In this document: positions 56,193-64,000 of the stretch, in pieces | Layout of the letters: each line of letters opens with the position of its first letter | Position numbering within the stretch: the stretch's first letter is position 1 | The notes under the pieces: generated by a model | The model's database searches: none | What the model was told of the DNA's origin: nothing | Seen by the model: only the letters and a program-made list of their open reading frames with translations | Origin: DASQZT01 sp963728965 | Lineage (GTDB): Bacteria; Acidobacteriota; Terriglobia; Bryobacterales; Bryobacteraceae | Direction: 5' to 3' | DNA length: 64,000 bases | Assembly: GCA_963728965.1 (NCBI GenBank) | Contig: CAVSMH010000006.1 | Span: forward strand, 1,550,001-1,614,000 | Position numbers and translations under genes: made by a program

Positions 56193-57425
56193 ATGGCTCC
56201 GAAATCACTTCGCAAACCCGTGATCGTCTTCGGCATGAACACCGGTTTCGCCGTCCGCCAGTTTCTACCGGAGGTCGTGGAAGTGGCCCGCCGGAGCGGC
56301 CTTCTTCCGGTCGTTCTGGCCCCCGGGGGGCCCCCGTGCGGAAACACTGGACGCGCGTTCTCGCGGATCGATTTCCGTTCGGTACCGATCCGGCGAGAAA
56401 TCTCGCCGCTGTCCGACCTTTGGTGTCTATGCCGTATTTGGGCAATTCTGATTTCGCTCAAGCCCGCCATCACGAACATGAGCACTCCGAAAATGGCGCT
56501 TCTGGGCGGATTGGCGGCATGGCTGGCGCGGGTACCTCGCCGAATCTACACGCTTCGCGGGCTGCGGTACCAAACCACGCGGTCCTGGAAACGTCTGCTG
56601 CTGATCGTTTGCGAACGCATTTCCTGCGCCTGCGCCCACCAGGTGATCTGCATTAGCCTCAGCGTCAAACAGGCCGCCGTTCACGACCGGATCTGCCGGC
56701 GCGAGAAACTCGCCTTGCTGGGTGAAACGGTCAGTGAAGGCATTTCCGTTGGGCCACCGACAGAGTCCCCGCTACGACAGGCTTTGGATCTCCGCCGCCA
56801 ATGCGGGATCCCCGACGGCGCCCGAGTAATCGGGTTTGTGGGGCGGCTGACCCGGGACAAAGGCATCGCGGATCTGGCCGCCGCCTTCAAGCTGCTCCAG
56901 AAACAAGGGCTGCCGGTTCACCTGTTGCTTGTCGGCGATTTCGAACCGGGCGATCCCGTGGATGAGGGCACGGTATCGTGGATCCGCTCCAGCCCCGCTG
57001 TCCACTGGCTGGGATATGTGCCTCAGCCGCGCCCCTACTACGAACTGATGGACGTGTTTGTATTTCCCACCCACCGCGAAGGCCTTGGGCGAGTGCTGTT
57101 GGAAGCGGCCGCCGCCGGAAAACCGGCCGTCTCGACATTCACCACCGGCGTCGTCGATGTCGTGCGCGACGGCATTACGGGAATTCTCGTGCCGCCCGGG
57201 AATCCCGAAGCTCTTGCCGAAGCCACCACAAAACTACTCTGCGACGGTGATCTGGCCCGCCGCATGGGCGACAGTGCCAGGGCACTGGTTGTACGGAGCT
57301 TTGACAATTCCGTGTACCTCGAACGACTGGGAAGAATGCTGGCATCGTTGACTTCCCCTCGGCTGGACGCGATGTCCGAGTGCCAGGCACGCGGGCACGT
57401 GCCGGCACTGACACGGAGGCATTGA
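56193..57425 (+). CDS. Family 4-type glycosyltransferase
   Basis: 410 residues. KPAITNMSTPKMALLGGLAA and the donor domain VIGFVGRLTRDKGIADLAAAF, LLLVGDFEPGDPVDEG, and VFVFPTHREGLGRVLLEAAA identify a GT-B enzyme of the CapM/Pgl-like type. It starts three bases after the methyltransferase stop. It is a further assembly step of the repeat unit. Confidence 0.9.
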   Translation: MAPKSLRKPVIVFGMNTGFAVRQFLPEVVEVARRSGLLPVVLAPGGPPCGNTGRAFSRIDFRSVPIRREISPLSDLWCLCRIWAILISLKPAITNMSTPKMALLGGLAAWLARVPRRIYTLRGLRYQTTRSWKRLLLIVCERISCACAHQVICISLSVKQAAVHDRICRREKLALLGETVSEGISVGPPTESPLRQALDLRRQCGIPDGARVIGFVGRLTRDKGIADLAAAFKLLQKQGLPVHLLLVGDFEPGDPVDEGTVSWIRSSPAVHWLGYVPQPRPYYELMDVFVFPTHREGLGRVLLEAAAAGKPAVSTFTTGVVDVVRDGITGILVPPGNPEALAEATTKLLCDGDLARRMGDSARALVVRSFDNSVYLERLGRMLASLTSPRLDAMSECQARGHVPALTRRH

Positions 57426-57426
57426 C

Positions 57427-58944
57427 ATGTATTCACTTTGCATCCTCGCCGGGACAGCGTTCCTGCTCAGCCTCGTATTGACGCCGCGGGCACGTCAGTG
57501 GGCGATTCACCTGGGGCTGGTCGATCGGCCCGATGGCGGCCGCAAGCGGCATGCTCGCGCCACTCCGCGCGCCGGCGGACTCGTCATCCTGGCCTCCTGC
57601 CTTGGTGCGTATGCACTTCTGCTGCTCCTTCCCATGCATGGCGGAGAATTCCTCGAAAGCCAGCTAGGCGTGGTCTGGCAGCTCATGCCACCGGTAGCTC
57701 TGATCTTCGTCACCGGCCTGGTCGATGACTGGCGCGGGCTCAGACCCTGGCAGAAGCTGCTGGGGCAGATCATGGCCGCCGTGTGGGCATCCTCCGCCGG
57801 TTTGCGAATTCTGAGCGTCGGGGACTCTTCGCTCCCGGACTGGAGCAGGTTCCTGCTGACGGTCGGCTGGCTGGTCTTGTGCTCCAACGCCTTCAACCTG
57901 ATCGACGGCATGGACGGACTGGCGGCCGGCATCGGTCTTACTGCCACGTTGACCACTCTCCTGGCGGGAGTCCTCCACGGCGATATCAGCCTGGGGCTGG
58001 CGACCGCCCCCCTGGCCGGCTGCCTGATTGGGTTCCTGCGCTACAACTTCGCGCCGGCATCCGTCTTTCTGGGCGATTCGGGCAGCCTGCTGATCGGATT
58101 CCTGCTGGGGGCCTATTCCGCCATCTGGAGTCAGAAGTCCGCCACCATGTTCGGTATGGCCCTGCCGGCCATGCCTCTGGCGCTACCCCTCCTGGAAGTA
58201 GCGTTGTCGGTGGTGAGGCGATTTCTTCGCGGGACGCCGATTTTTACGGCCGACCGCGGCCACATCCACCATCGTCTGCTCGATCGCGGTTTTCAGCCGC
58301 GTACGGCGGCCCTGATGCTCTATGGCTTCTGCGGAGTTGGCGCGATGCTCTCGCTGCTCGGCAGCTTTGTCCAAAGCCGCCTGGCAGGGCTGGTGATCGT
58401 GTTGTTCGGTGCTGGTGCATGGGTGGGGATTCAGCTGCTCGATTATGTCGAACTTCAGGCCGCCGGGCGTTTTCTACGTTTTGCGTTCCGCCCCACGTTG
58501 AGCGCGCACATCAATCTTAAGATTCTCGAGAACTCAATTCACTCCGCCGGGAGCGTCGATCAATGCTGGCACGCCGTGGAGAGCGGAGTTCATCTGCTGG
58601 GCTACAGCCACGTTACGGCCATGCTCGCGGGCCGGCAATTCACCACGGCGCCGGACCGCACTCGTGACTCCAGCTTCTGGCAGATGCGATTGAACCTGCC
58701 CGGCCGGGATTATCTCAATATCACCCAGCGCGAACACTGTCCGGAACAGCCGGTGCTCCTGATCCCATTCATCGAGATGATCCGCCGCATTCTGCCGGAG
58801 AAACTGGCCGAGTTGGCGCGCGCGCAAGACCGGGGCGCCGAGGAACCACAGCCATTTCAGTCGGGTTTCCGGAACTCCAGCACCAGGACAGTGATATCGT
58901 CGGATTGCGCGGTGCCTTCCGTGAATCCGGCGACTGCGTCCTGA
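57427..58944 (+). CDS. Polyprenyl-phosphate sugar-1-phosphate transferase (WecA/MraY-like) with C-terminal extension
   Basis: 505 residues. Integral membrane enzyme that starts the repeat unit by transferring a sugar-1-phosphate from UDP-sugar to undecaprenyl phosphate. Motifs: VTGLVDDWRGLRP (acidic pair), NAFNLIDGMDGLAAGIG, FLGDSGSLLIGFLLG and RGHIHHRLLDRGFQ. The membrane core ends near residue 345. A roughly 160-residue soluble extension follows (ILENSIHSAGSVDQCWHAVE; LLGYSHVTAMLAG), which typical WecA proteins do not have. The last 29 codons overlap the convergent PP2C gene by 88 bases. Confidence 0.9.
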   Translation: MYSLCILAGTAFLLSLVLTPRARQWAIHLGLVDRPDGGRKRHARATPRAGGLVILASCLGAYALLLLLPMHGGEFLESQLGVVWQLMPPVALIFVTGLVDDWRGLRPWQKLLGQIMAAVWASSAGLRILSVGDSSLPDWSRFLLTVGWLVLCSNAFNLIDGMDGLAAGIGLTATLTTLLAGVLHGDISLGLATAPLAGCLIGFLRYNFAPASVFLGDSGSLLIGFLLGAYSAIWSQKSATMFGMALPAMPLALPLLEVALSVVRRFLRGTPIFTADRGHIHHRLLDRGFQPRTAALMLYGFCGVGAMLSLLGSFVQSRLAGLVIVLFGAGAWVGIQLLDYVELQAAGRFLRFAFRPTLSAHINLKILENSIHSAGSVDQCWHAVESGVHLLGYSHVTAMLAGRQFTTAPDRTRDSSFWQMRLNLPGRDYLNITQREHCPEQPVLLIPFIEMIRRILPEKLAELARAQDRGAEEPQPFQSGFRNSSTRTVISSDCAVPSVNPATAS

Positions 58945-60545
58945 ATCGCATCGTGAATGCTACTGCAGGAATCCGAGGCCCTCGCTACGAGGATCTCCCG
59001 TAACCGTCTCTTGCCGAAAAACTCCTCGTCGGCATTCTGGGCTTCGGTAACACCGTCGGTGTAGATGACGATCTTGTCACCCGGCATTAGTTGGACTTCC
59101 GCCACTACGAACTCCGCCGGATGGAGGAGTCCAACCGGCATGCCGGTCGTGTCCAAGGTAGACAGCTCGCCGCCGGGGCGCACCACGATGGGCGGACAGT
59201 GGGCTGCATTCACGTAGCTCATCTGTCCGCTGCTTTGCACGAGAGCATAGAACACCGTTGCATACTTTTCCCCTCCGGTGCGTTCCCGTAAAAAGCCATT
59301 CAGTCTCCGTATCCGGCGCCCTAAAGCCTGGGGATGTTCGGTCGCCGTAATCAGGGCACCCTGCAAGAATGAGGCCAGTAAGGCCGAGCCGACCCCCTTT
59401 CCGGAAACATCCGCTACCACGGCCGACCAGCACTCCGGACTCACCTGCATCACATCGAAGTAGTCGCCGCCTACCTCGAGCGAAGCCACACTGCTGCCGC
59501 ACGCCAGCAGCCACCCTCCGGAGGGGAGATTGCCCGGCAGCAGGCTCTGCTGGATCGTCCGGGCAATCCGAAGTTCCTCCTCCATCTGGCGCTTCGAGTG
59601 TTCCTCCTCGAGCAGTCGCGCGTTCTCCAGCACCATGGAAGCCTCAATCGCCAGCGCCTGCAACAGTTCGCGGTTCCCGCCGGCCATGTCGGCAGCCACG
59701 GCACGCGAATCCATATAAAGCACGCCCACCGTCTCGCTTCCTGCAGAAAGGACGCTGGTCGCGTCGCCCTGACCGGTGCGTATCCGCACCAGCGGCACGC
59801 AAATCACACTTCGCAACTCCAACTCCGCCAGACTGTCCTGCGGCCGTACTCCTTCCGCTCCCAACGGGTCGAAGTTCATGTACAGAAGCTCGCGACGCCG
59901 CTCGAGAGCGCGGTGAATCACCTCCCGCGATACACGCAGTTCGCGTTCATCCAAGTGGTACCCCTGGCGATGCCGAGCGACACGCGTCTCCAGCCCCTTG
60001 GTGCCGCGTACCATCAGAAACCCGCGTTCGGCTCCGGTGATCGCCAACGCCGTGTCCACCACCGACACCAGAACGTCTTCGGTCGAAAAAGCGCTCTGCA
60101 CGGTCCGCGCCAGGTCCAGGATGGCGCGCAGTTTCGCGAGGTTGGCGCCGATTCCAGACGGGTGAGGCGTCTCCGAAGGGCCCAGTTGCTCAAGCAGACG
60201 CTTCAACTCCGCCCCATCGATCGCAAATACCAGTTGATACGAGTCCTGGGTACCGAATTCGATCCGGTCCGAGTTGCGCAGCGCCTGCCGCACGATCCGC
60301 TCGCCGTTCACGTAGGTGCCATGGCGGCTGCCGCAGTCTTCAATGAAGTATTGGCCGGCCTCGACCGCGATGCGGGCGTGATTCCGCGATACCCGCGTGT
60401 CTCGGATCAACAGCTGGCTATCGGGCTGGCGCCCGATGTGAAAAGGCAACGGTTCGATGGCAACCCGCGTCCGTCGTCCGTGCGGGTCAATGACCACCAG
60501 CGACGCGGCTTCGGCGTTCGCCGGTCGAGCCGAACTTTGCCGCAT
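58857..60545 (-). CDS. FHA-GAF-PP2C (SpoIIE-type) Ser/Thr phosphatase
   Basis: 562 residues. FHA domain about 20-110 (PFHIGRQPDSQLLIRDTRVSRNHARI; SRHGTYVNGERI), GAF domain about 150-310 (SAFSTEDVLVSVVDTALAITGAERGFLMV) and SpoIIE/PP2C phosphatase about 360-560 (GDYFDVMQVSPECWSAVVADVSGKG; NAAHCPPIVV; IVIYTDGVTEAQNADEEFFG). The FHA domain should recruit phosphothreonine proteins and the PP2C part remove phosphate; GAF likely senses a ligand. Its ATG overlaps the fur-family stop by four bases (ATGA), coupling the two. The frame is open to 60656 but that part is antisense to fur codons. Confidence 0.92.
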   Translation of the reverse strand: MRQSSARPANAEAASLVVIDPHGRRTRVAIEPLPFHIGRQPDSQLLIRDTRVSRNHARIAVEAGQYFIEDCGSRHGTYVNGERIVRQALRNSDRIEFGTQDSYQLVFAIDGAELKRLLEQLGPSETPHPSGIGANLAKLRAILDLARTVQSAFSTEDVLVSVVDTALAITGAERGFLMVRGTKGLETRVARHRQGYHLDERELRVSREVIHRALERRRELLYMNFDPLGAEGVRPQDSLAELELRSVICVPLVRIRTGQGDATSVLSAGSETVGVLYMDSRAVAADMAGGNRELLQALAIEASMVLENARLLEEEHSKRQMEEELRIARTIQQSLLPGNLPSGGWLLACGSSVASLEVGGDYFDVMQVSPECWSAVVADVSGKGVGSALLASFLQGALITATEHPQALGRRIRRLNGFLRERTGGEKYATVFYALVQSSGQMSYVNAAHCPPIVVRPGGELSTLDTTGMPVGLLHPAEFVVAEVQLMPGDKIVIYTDGVTEAQNADEEFFGKRRLREILVARASDSCSSIHDAIQDAVAGFTEGTAQSDDITVLVLEFRKPD

Positions 60546-61063
60546 CAGCCTCGCCGCGAGCGCGGGTGCCGCGCCGGCGTTCGCTTGGGCTGTTCCGCCG
60601 GGCGCTTGCGCAGTTCTTCCACCTCGCGCGCCCGTAAGGTTTGGCAATGGGCGCAATACCCACCCACTTCCGTGCGCGCCAGCAGCACCTGAAACCCGAA
60701 ATGGCTTTCGATCTGCTTCCGCAGACGCTGCAGCGGCTCACCGAAGAACTCTTCCACTTTGCCGCAGCGCAGGCAGATCACGTGCGCATGCTCCTGCTTC
60801 AGGCGTGTTTCGTAGTAATGCTGATCGCCTCCATAGTGCATGAGGTCCAACTCATCCACCAGCCCACCCGATTTCAGCATCTTCAATGTGCGGTAAACCG
60901 TCACCCGGTTCAGCTTCGGATCCCGCTCCTTGGCCAGTTGATACAACCGCTCGGCGTCCAGGTGTTCTCCGGTCTTGTCGATCAGTTCGAGCAGTATTTG
61001 GCGCTGACGCGTCAGGCGGACGCCTCGTTCCTTCAACGATCCTTCAATCGACTCGAGGGCCAT
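60545..61063 (-). CDS. Fur-family metal- or peroxide-responsive regulator
   Basis: 172 residues. Winged helix RLTRQRQILLELIDKTGEHLDAE, DNA-binding LNRVTVYRTLKMLKSGG, and HHxx-type regulatory metal residues in QHYYETRLKQEHAHVICL. Two structural zinc pairs are CLRC and CAHC. Fur, Zur and PerR cannot be told apart from sequence alone here. A TAGAAT box about 20 bases before the ATG and an AAGG ribosome binding site are visible. It is divergent from the biotin carboxylase gene. Confidence 0.9.
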   Translation of the reverse strand: MALESIEGSLKERGVRLTRQRQILLELIDKTGEHLDAERLYQLAKERDPKLNRVTVYRTLKMLKSGGLVDELDLMHYGGDQHYYETRLKQEHAHVICLRCGKVEEFFGEPLQRLRKQIESHFGFQVLLARTEVGGYCAHCQTLRAREVEELRKRPAEQPKRTPARHPRSRRG

Positions 61064-61155
61064 AGTTGGACCTTCCCAATTCTAGCAGGGAGGTGATGCC
61101 TTCCCGCCGCGCTCCACACCGTGGTCGGGGCACGGGGCCGCGCCGCCCGCCCTGC

Positions 61156-61161
61156 TACAAT
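61156..61161 (+). promoter_or_regulatory. -10 box of the biotin carboxylase gene
   Basis: TACAAT ends ten bases before ATG 61171, so the transcript would be nearly leaderless; no ribosome binding site is present. The -35 region is not recognisable. Confidence 0.4.
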
Positions 61162-61170
61162 TCTGTCTGC

Positions 61171-62667
61171 ATGTTCCGCAAAGTGCTGATCGCCAATCGC
61201 GGCGAGATCGCCGTTCGTGTAATCCGCACTCTTCGCGAGATGGGGATCGCTACCGTGGCGGTCTTCTCCGACGCCGATCGCACTTCGCTTCACGTGCGCA
61301 TGGCCGACGAGGCCGAACGCATCGGCCCGCCTCCCTCCTCGGAGAGCTACCTCCGCATCGATCGCATTCTCGATGCGGCCCGCCAACACGGCGCAGAAGC
61401 CATCCACCCGGGCTACGGCTTCCTGAGCGAGAACGCCGATTTCGCGGCTGCCTGCGAAGAGGCCGGGCTGGTCTTCATCGGGCCCTCGGCGGAGTCGATC
61501 CGCATGATGGGATCCAAGACCGCCGCGCGCCGGACCGCGGTTGCCGCCGGCGTTCCGGTGGTTCCCGGCACCCAGGACGGCGTCACCCTGGAAGGAGCGG
61601 TCGCCTTCGGGCAAGCGCATGGGTATCCCCTTCTGCTGAAGGCCGTGGCCGGCGGCGGCGGCAAGGGCATGCGACGCGTAGAACGGGAGTCCGACCTGCC
61701 ATCGGCCTGGCGCGATGCCGCCAGTGAGGCCGAGCGCGCCTTCCGCAATCCGGAAATCTATGTCGAAAAACTGATCGACTTTCCCCGCCATATTGAAATC
61801 CAGGTGCTGGGCGACCGACACGGCAAGCTTATCCATCTCGGCGAGCGCGAGTGTTCCATTCAGCGCCGCCATCAGAAGGTGATGGAAGAGTGCCCCTCGC
61901 CGCTGGTCGCCCTGCATCCGGAGATGCGCTCCGCGATGGGCGAGGCGGCGGTTCGCGCGGCATCGGCCGCCGGCTACCACAACGCCGGCACGGTCGAGTT
62001 CCTGGTGGACCGCGACCGCCGGTTCTACTTTCTCGAGATGAACACCCGTCTCCAGGTGGAGCACCCCGTGACGGAACTCGTCACCGGCCTGGATCTGGTC
62101 CAGATGCAGGTCGAGATCGCCGCCGGCGCCCACCTCCCGCTCAACCAGGAGGACGTGTCGTGGCGGGGTTGGGCCATCGAATGCCGGGTATATGCCGAAG
62201 ATCCGTATAACAGTTTCCTGCCTTACCCCGGCAAGCTCACGCGCCTGACGCGGCCCCTCGGTCCGGGCATCCGGCTGGATGGTTGCGTCTATAACGGCTG
62301 GACGGTGCCCCTCGAATACGATCCGCTACTCGCCAAGCTGGCGGTTTGGAGCGGCACGCGCGACGAGGCCGCCGCGCGCATGGTCCGCGCTCTTCGTGAG
62401 TACGACGTCGGCGGCATTCGCACCAACATCAGCTTCTTCCGGCAGATTCTCGAAGATGCCGAGTTCCGAGCCGGCAATCTGCACACCGGCTTCATCGAGT
62501 CGTTTTTTGAACGCCATCGTCCCCCGGAGCCGCCACCCGATCTATTTGCCGTGGCGGCGCTCGCCGCGGGGCTTCACGCCGACTCGCGGACGCGGGCCGA
62601 CGCGGGTGGGCGCGCCCCGCGCGCCGGCCGGTGGCTCGATGCGGGCCGCAGCGGGTTGCTCCGATGA
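61171..62667 (+). CDS. Acyl-CoA carboxylase, biotin carboxylase subunit
   Basis: 498 residues. The biotin-carboxylase N-terminal domain starts FRKVLIANRGEIAVRVIRTL. The ATP-grasp domain has KAVAGGGGKGMR, EIQVLGDRHGKLIHLGEREC and QRRHQKVMEECPSP; the active-site motif EMNTRLQVEHPVTELVTGLDL is intact. It carboxylates the biotin of the carrier gene that follows. No carboxyltransferase is in the window, so the substrate (acetyl-, propionyl- or methylcrotonyl-CoA) is open; the fused-type spacing suggests a short-chain or branched-chain acyl-CoA. ATG 61171 is chosen because ANRGEIA starts seven residues later. Confidence 0.93.
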   Translation: MFRKVLIANRGEIAVRVIRTLREMGIATVAVFSDADRTSLHVRMADEAERIGPPPSSESYLRIDRILDAARQHGAEAIHPGYGFLSENADFAAACEEAGLVFIGPSAESIRMMGSKTAARRTAVAAGVPVVPGTQDGVTLEGAVAFGQAHGYPLLLKAVAGGGGKGMRRVERESDLPSAWRDAASEAERAFRNPEIYVEKLIDFPRHIEIQVLGDRHGKLIHLGERECSIQRRHQKVMEECPSPLVALHPEMRSAMGEAAVRAASAAGYHNAGTVEFLVDRDRRFYFLEMNTRLQVEHPVTELVTGLDLVQMQVEIAAGAHLPLNQEDVSWRGWAIECRVYAEDPYNSFLPYPGKLTRLTRPLGPGIRLDGCVYNGWTVPLEYDPLLAKLAVWSGTRDEAAARMVRALREYDVGGIRTNISFFRQILEDAEFRAGNLHTGFIESFFERHRPPEPPPDLFAVAALAAGLHADSRTRADAGGRAPRAGRWLDAGRSGLLR

Positions 62668-63164
62668 AGCTTGCGCTAACCATCGATGGAGCGGAGAGTC
62701 AAATCGAAATCCTCTCGCCGGCGCCCCTCTGCCGTTTTCGCGTCGGGCAGGGACCCGAACGCGAAGCCCACGTCGAGACTCCCGAACCCGGGGTCTATTC
62801 GTTCCTCATGAGCGGCCGCAGCTATGACGTGCATGTCGAGGAAGATCCGGCGGGCGGCGTTGTGGTGGTAGTCGACGGATTCCGCTTCTCCATTCAGGTG
62901 CGGGACCCGCGGCGCTGGAGCTCCGAGAGATGGCGCCGCGCCGGAGAGGGCGTGCACACCCTCGGGGCTCCCATGCCGGGCAAAGTCGTACGGGTCCTGG
63001 TCTCTCCCGGCGATGCAGTCGAAGCGGGCCAGGGGCTCCTGGTCGTGGAGGCCATGAAGATGCAAAACGAGATCAGGGCCCCTCGCGCCGGACGAGTGCT
63101 ATCCGTTCCCGCCGCGGAGGGCGCTACGGTGGCCGCCGGCGAAGTACTGGCTACGATGGAGTAG
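62664..63164 (+). CDS. Biotin carboxyl carrier protein of acyl-CoA carboxylase
   Basis: 166 residues. The ATG overlaps the biotin carboxylase stop as ATGA. The N-terminal 90 residues are beta-rich (VYSFLMSGRSYDVHVEED) and the C-terminal 70 are a biotinyl domain with GAPMPGKVVRVLVSPGDAVEAG and the biotin lysine K132 in EAMKM. This long form with an N-terminal beta domain is typical of propionyl- or methylcrotonyl-CoA carboxylases. It converges with the MEMO-family gene, overlapping by 14 bases. Confidence 0.92.
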   Translation: MKLALTIDGAESQIEILSPAPLCRFRVGQGPEREAHVETPEPGVYSFLMSGRSYDVHVEEDPAGGVVVVVDGFRFSIQVRDPRRWSSERWRRAGEGVHTLGAPMPGKVVRVLVSPGDAVEAGQGLLVVEAMKMQNEIRAPRAGRVLSVPAAEGATVAAGEVLATME

Positions 63165-64000
63165 CCTTCGAAAACGCCATACCGGCGAAACTCACCACGC
63201 TCTGCTCGTCGATGTTCCACTGTTGGTAGTGCAACAGCTCCCCGCGGGCTTCCGGCACGGCCTTCAGGAACGTGTAGAACGGCGCCGACCCACACCACTT
63301 GAGGTCGTCGCGGCTCTCGGTCACCAATTCCCAGAATCCATCCGCATCGGCGGCGTTGATTCGCGTCATGCGCGCCTGGTCGCGTGTGGCCACCGCTTCC
63401 ATCAGGCCGCAGTTGGCTTCGGCCTGGAAGCGATCGCCATAACGCGCGCCCATATGCGCCATGTCCACACCCAACACCCAGAACAGCCTTCCCCGTTCGC
63501 GGTCGTTCAATTCGCCTAGCGCGTCGAGGAACTGCCTGACGCCATCGTCATCTTCCGGCCTGCCGCCCTGTTGCAGACTGCGGCCGTAAGGACCGCACAG
63601 AATCGGCAGAATGCTTACCTCCGGACCCAGCAGGTGTTGCAGAAACACCACTTGAAACTCCACCGTGTGCTCGAAAGAGTGACAGTAGTCCTCCATTTCG
63701 ACCGCACTTCCGCCGCGCTCCGCCAGCCAGTTCACCAGTCGGTGGTCGCAAGTGGCTTGCCCCAATGGCGTCGCGTAGTTCTTGTGGGTCAGGCCGAAGC
63801 GCTCCGATTCACCATAGTGCGACGTCCCCAGAATCACGAAGGTCCGTTCGCGCAACTCCGGACCCAGCATCCGGAACGCGGCGCGGTACGATTGCCAGCC
63901 GCCCTCGGGGCTTACGTGGGGCGCCGCGATACCCAGCAGCCCACCATTCGCGGGAGAACGCCTGCCGTCACCCGACAGGTACCTGCCCATCGTTTCCCGC
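63151..64000 (-). CDS. MEMO/AmmeMemoRadiSam protein B family, N-terminus beyond window edge
   Basis: At least 282 residues, cut at the right edge; the ATG at 63990 is probably internal since the frame stays open. The MEMO-family core has GLLGIAAPHVSPEGGWQSYRAAF, FVILGTSHYG, DYCHSFEHTVEFQVVFLQHLL and SILPILCGPYG, which place its metal-binding histidines in the dioxygenase-like fold. In bacteria this protein often occurs with a radical SAM partner, but the neighbour to the right is not visible. Reaction unknown. Confidence 0.85.
   Translation of the reverse strand, partial: RETMGRYLSGDGRRSPANGGLLGIAAPHVSPEGGWQSYRAAFRMLGPELRERTFVILGTSHYGESERFGLTHKNYATPLGQATCDHRLVNWLAERGGSAVEMEDYCHSFEHTVEFQVVFLQHLLGPEVSILPILCGPYGRSLQQGGRPEDDDGVRQFLDALGELNDRERGRLFWVLGVDMAHMGARYGDRFQAEANCGLMEAVATRDQARMTRINAADADGFWELVTESRDDLKWCGSAPFYTFLKAVPEARGELLHYQQWNIDEQSVVSFAGMAFSKATPS

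Overview
The window is a GC-rich, densely packed stretch of bacterial chromosome. It looks like an Acidobacteriota genome of the Solibacter/Bryobacter kind (inference). The evidence is an acidobacterial duplicated orphan permease (ADOP) plus the remnant of a second, a TIGR03435-type gene, an Oar-like TonB-dependent receptor with a carboxypeptidase-regulatory-like N-terminus, many secreted Tat oxidoreductases, and a large PEGA-domain Ser/Thr kinase. I found no phage, insertion sequence, CRISPR array, tRNA or rRNA.

Layout. 1-6.3 kb, minus strand: an edge-truncated His-rich membrane protein, a Tat-exported Gfo/Idh/MocA oxidoreductase, then tilS-ftsH-HAD phosphatase. 6.3-14.5 kb, plus strand: a collapsed ADOP pseudogene, a coiled-coil protein, the TonB receptor, a SYLF protein, a one-TM protein, cstA with its small YbdD-like partner, and two secreted proteins preceded by an AT-rich candidate structured RNA. 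14.5-21.1 kb, minus strand: a complete-looking lysine operon (dapE-like, asd, lysC, dapB, dapA, dapD, then a stand-alone response regulator) behind a sigma70-type promoter, a lysine riboswitch and an intrinsic terminator. 21.1-28.0 kb: the intact ADOP, a Tat-exported mannonate-dehydratase-like protein, a DUF362 protein, a Crp/Fnr regulator and a secreted glycerophosphodiesterase.

28.0-33.2 kb holds a coherent regulatory unit. A small secreted protein has a good sigma54 promoter and an intrinsic terminator, and it is divergent from an FHA-GAF-AAA+-Fis sigma54 activator. Two almost identical palindromes lie between them. A VIT/von Willebrand A protein follows. 33.5-37.8 kb: a twice-frameshifted TIGR03435 gene, then a three-gene periplasmic sugar/alcohol dehydrogenase operon (subunit 3, GMC flavoprotein, nine-heme cytochrome). 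37.9-46.3 kb: the 1677-residue kinase with a near-leaderless promoter, a minus-strand operon of secreted phosphatase, variant Rieske protein and SUMF1-like protein, and a membrane-anchored TIR protein.

46.6-58.9 kb is an exopolysaccharide cluster with overlapping reading frames: Wza-like export protein, Wzc-like tyrosine kinase, four glycosyltransferases, a hexapeptide acyltransferase, a polymerase, a methyltransferase and a WecA-like initiating transferase. No flippase is visible. 58.9-64 kb: an FHA-GAF-PP2C phosphatase translationally coupled to a Fur-family regulator, a biotin carboxylase/biotin carrier pair, and an edge-truncated MEMO-family protein. Phosphothreonine signalling recurs through the window (a Ser/Thr kinase, a PP2C phosphatase and two FHA proteins).
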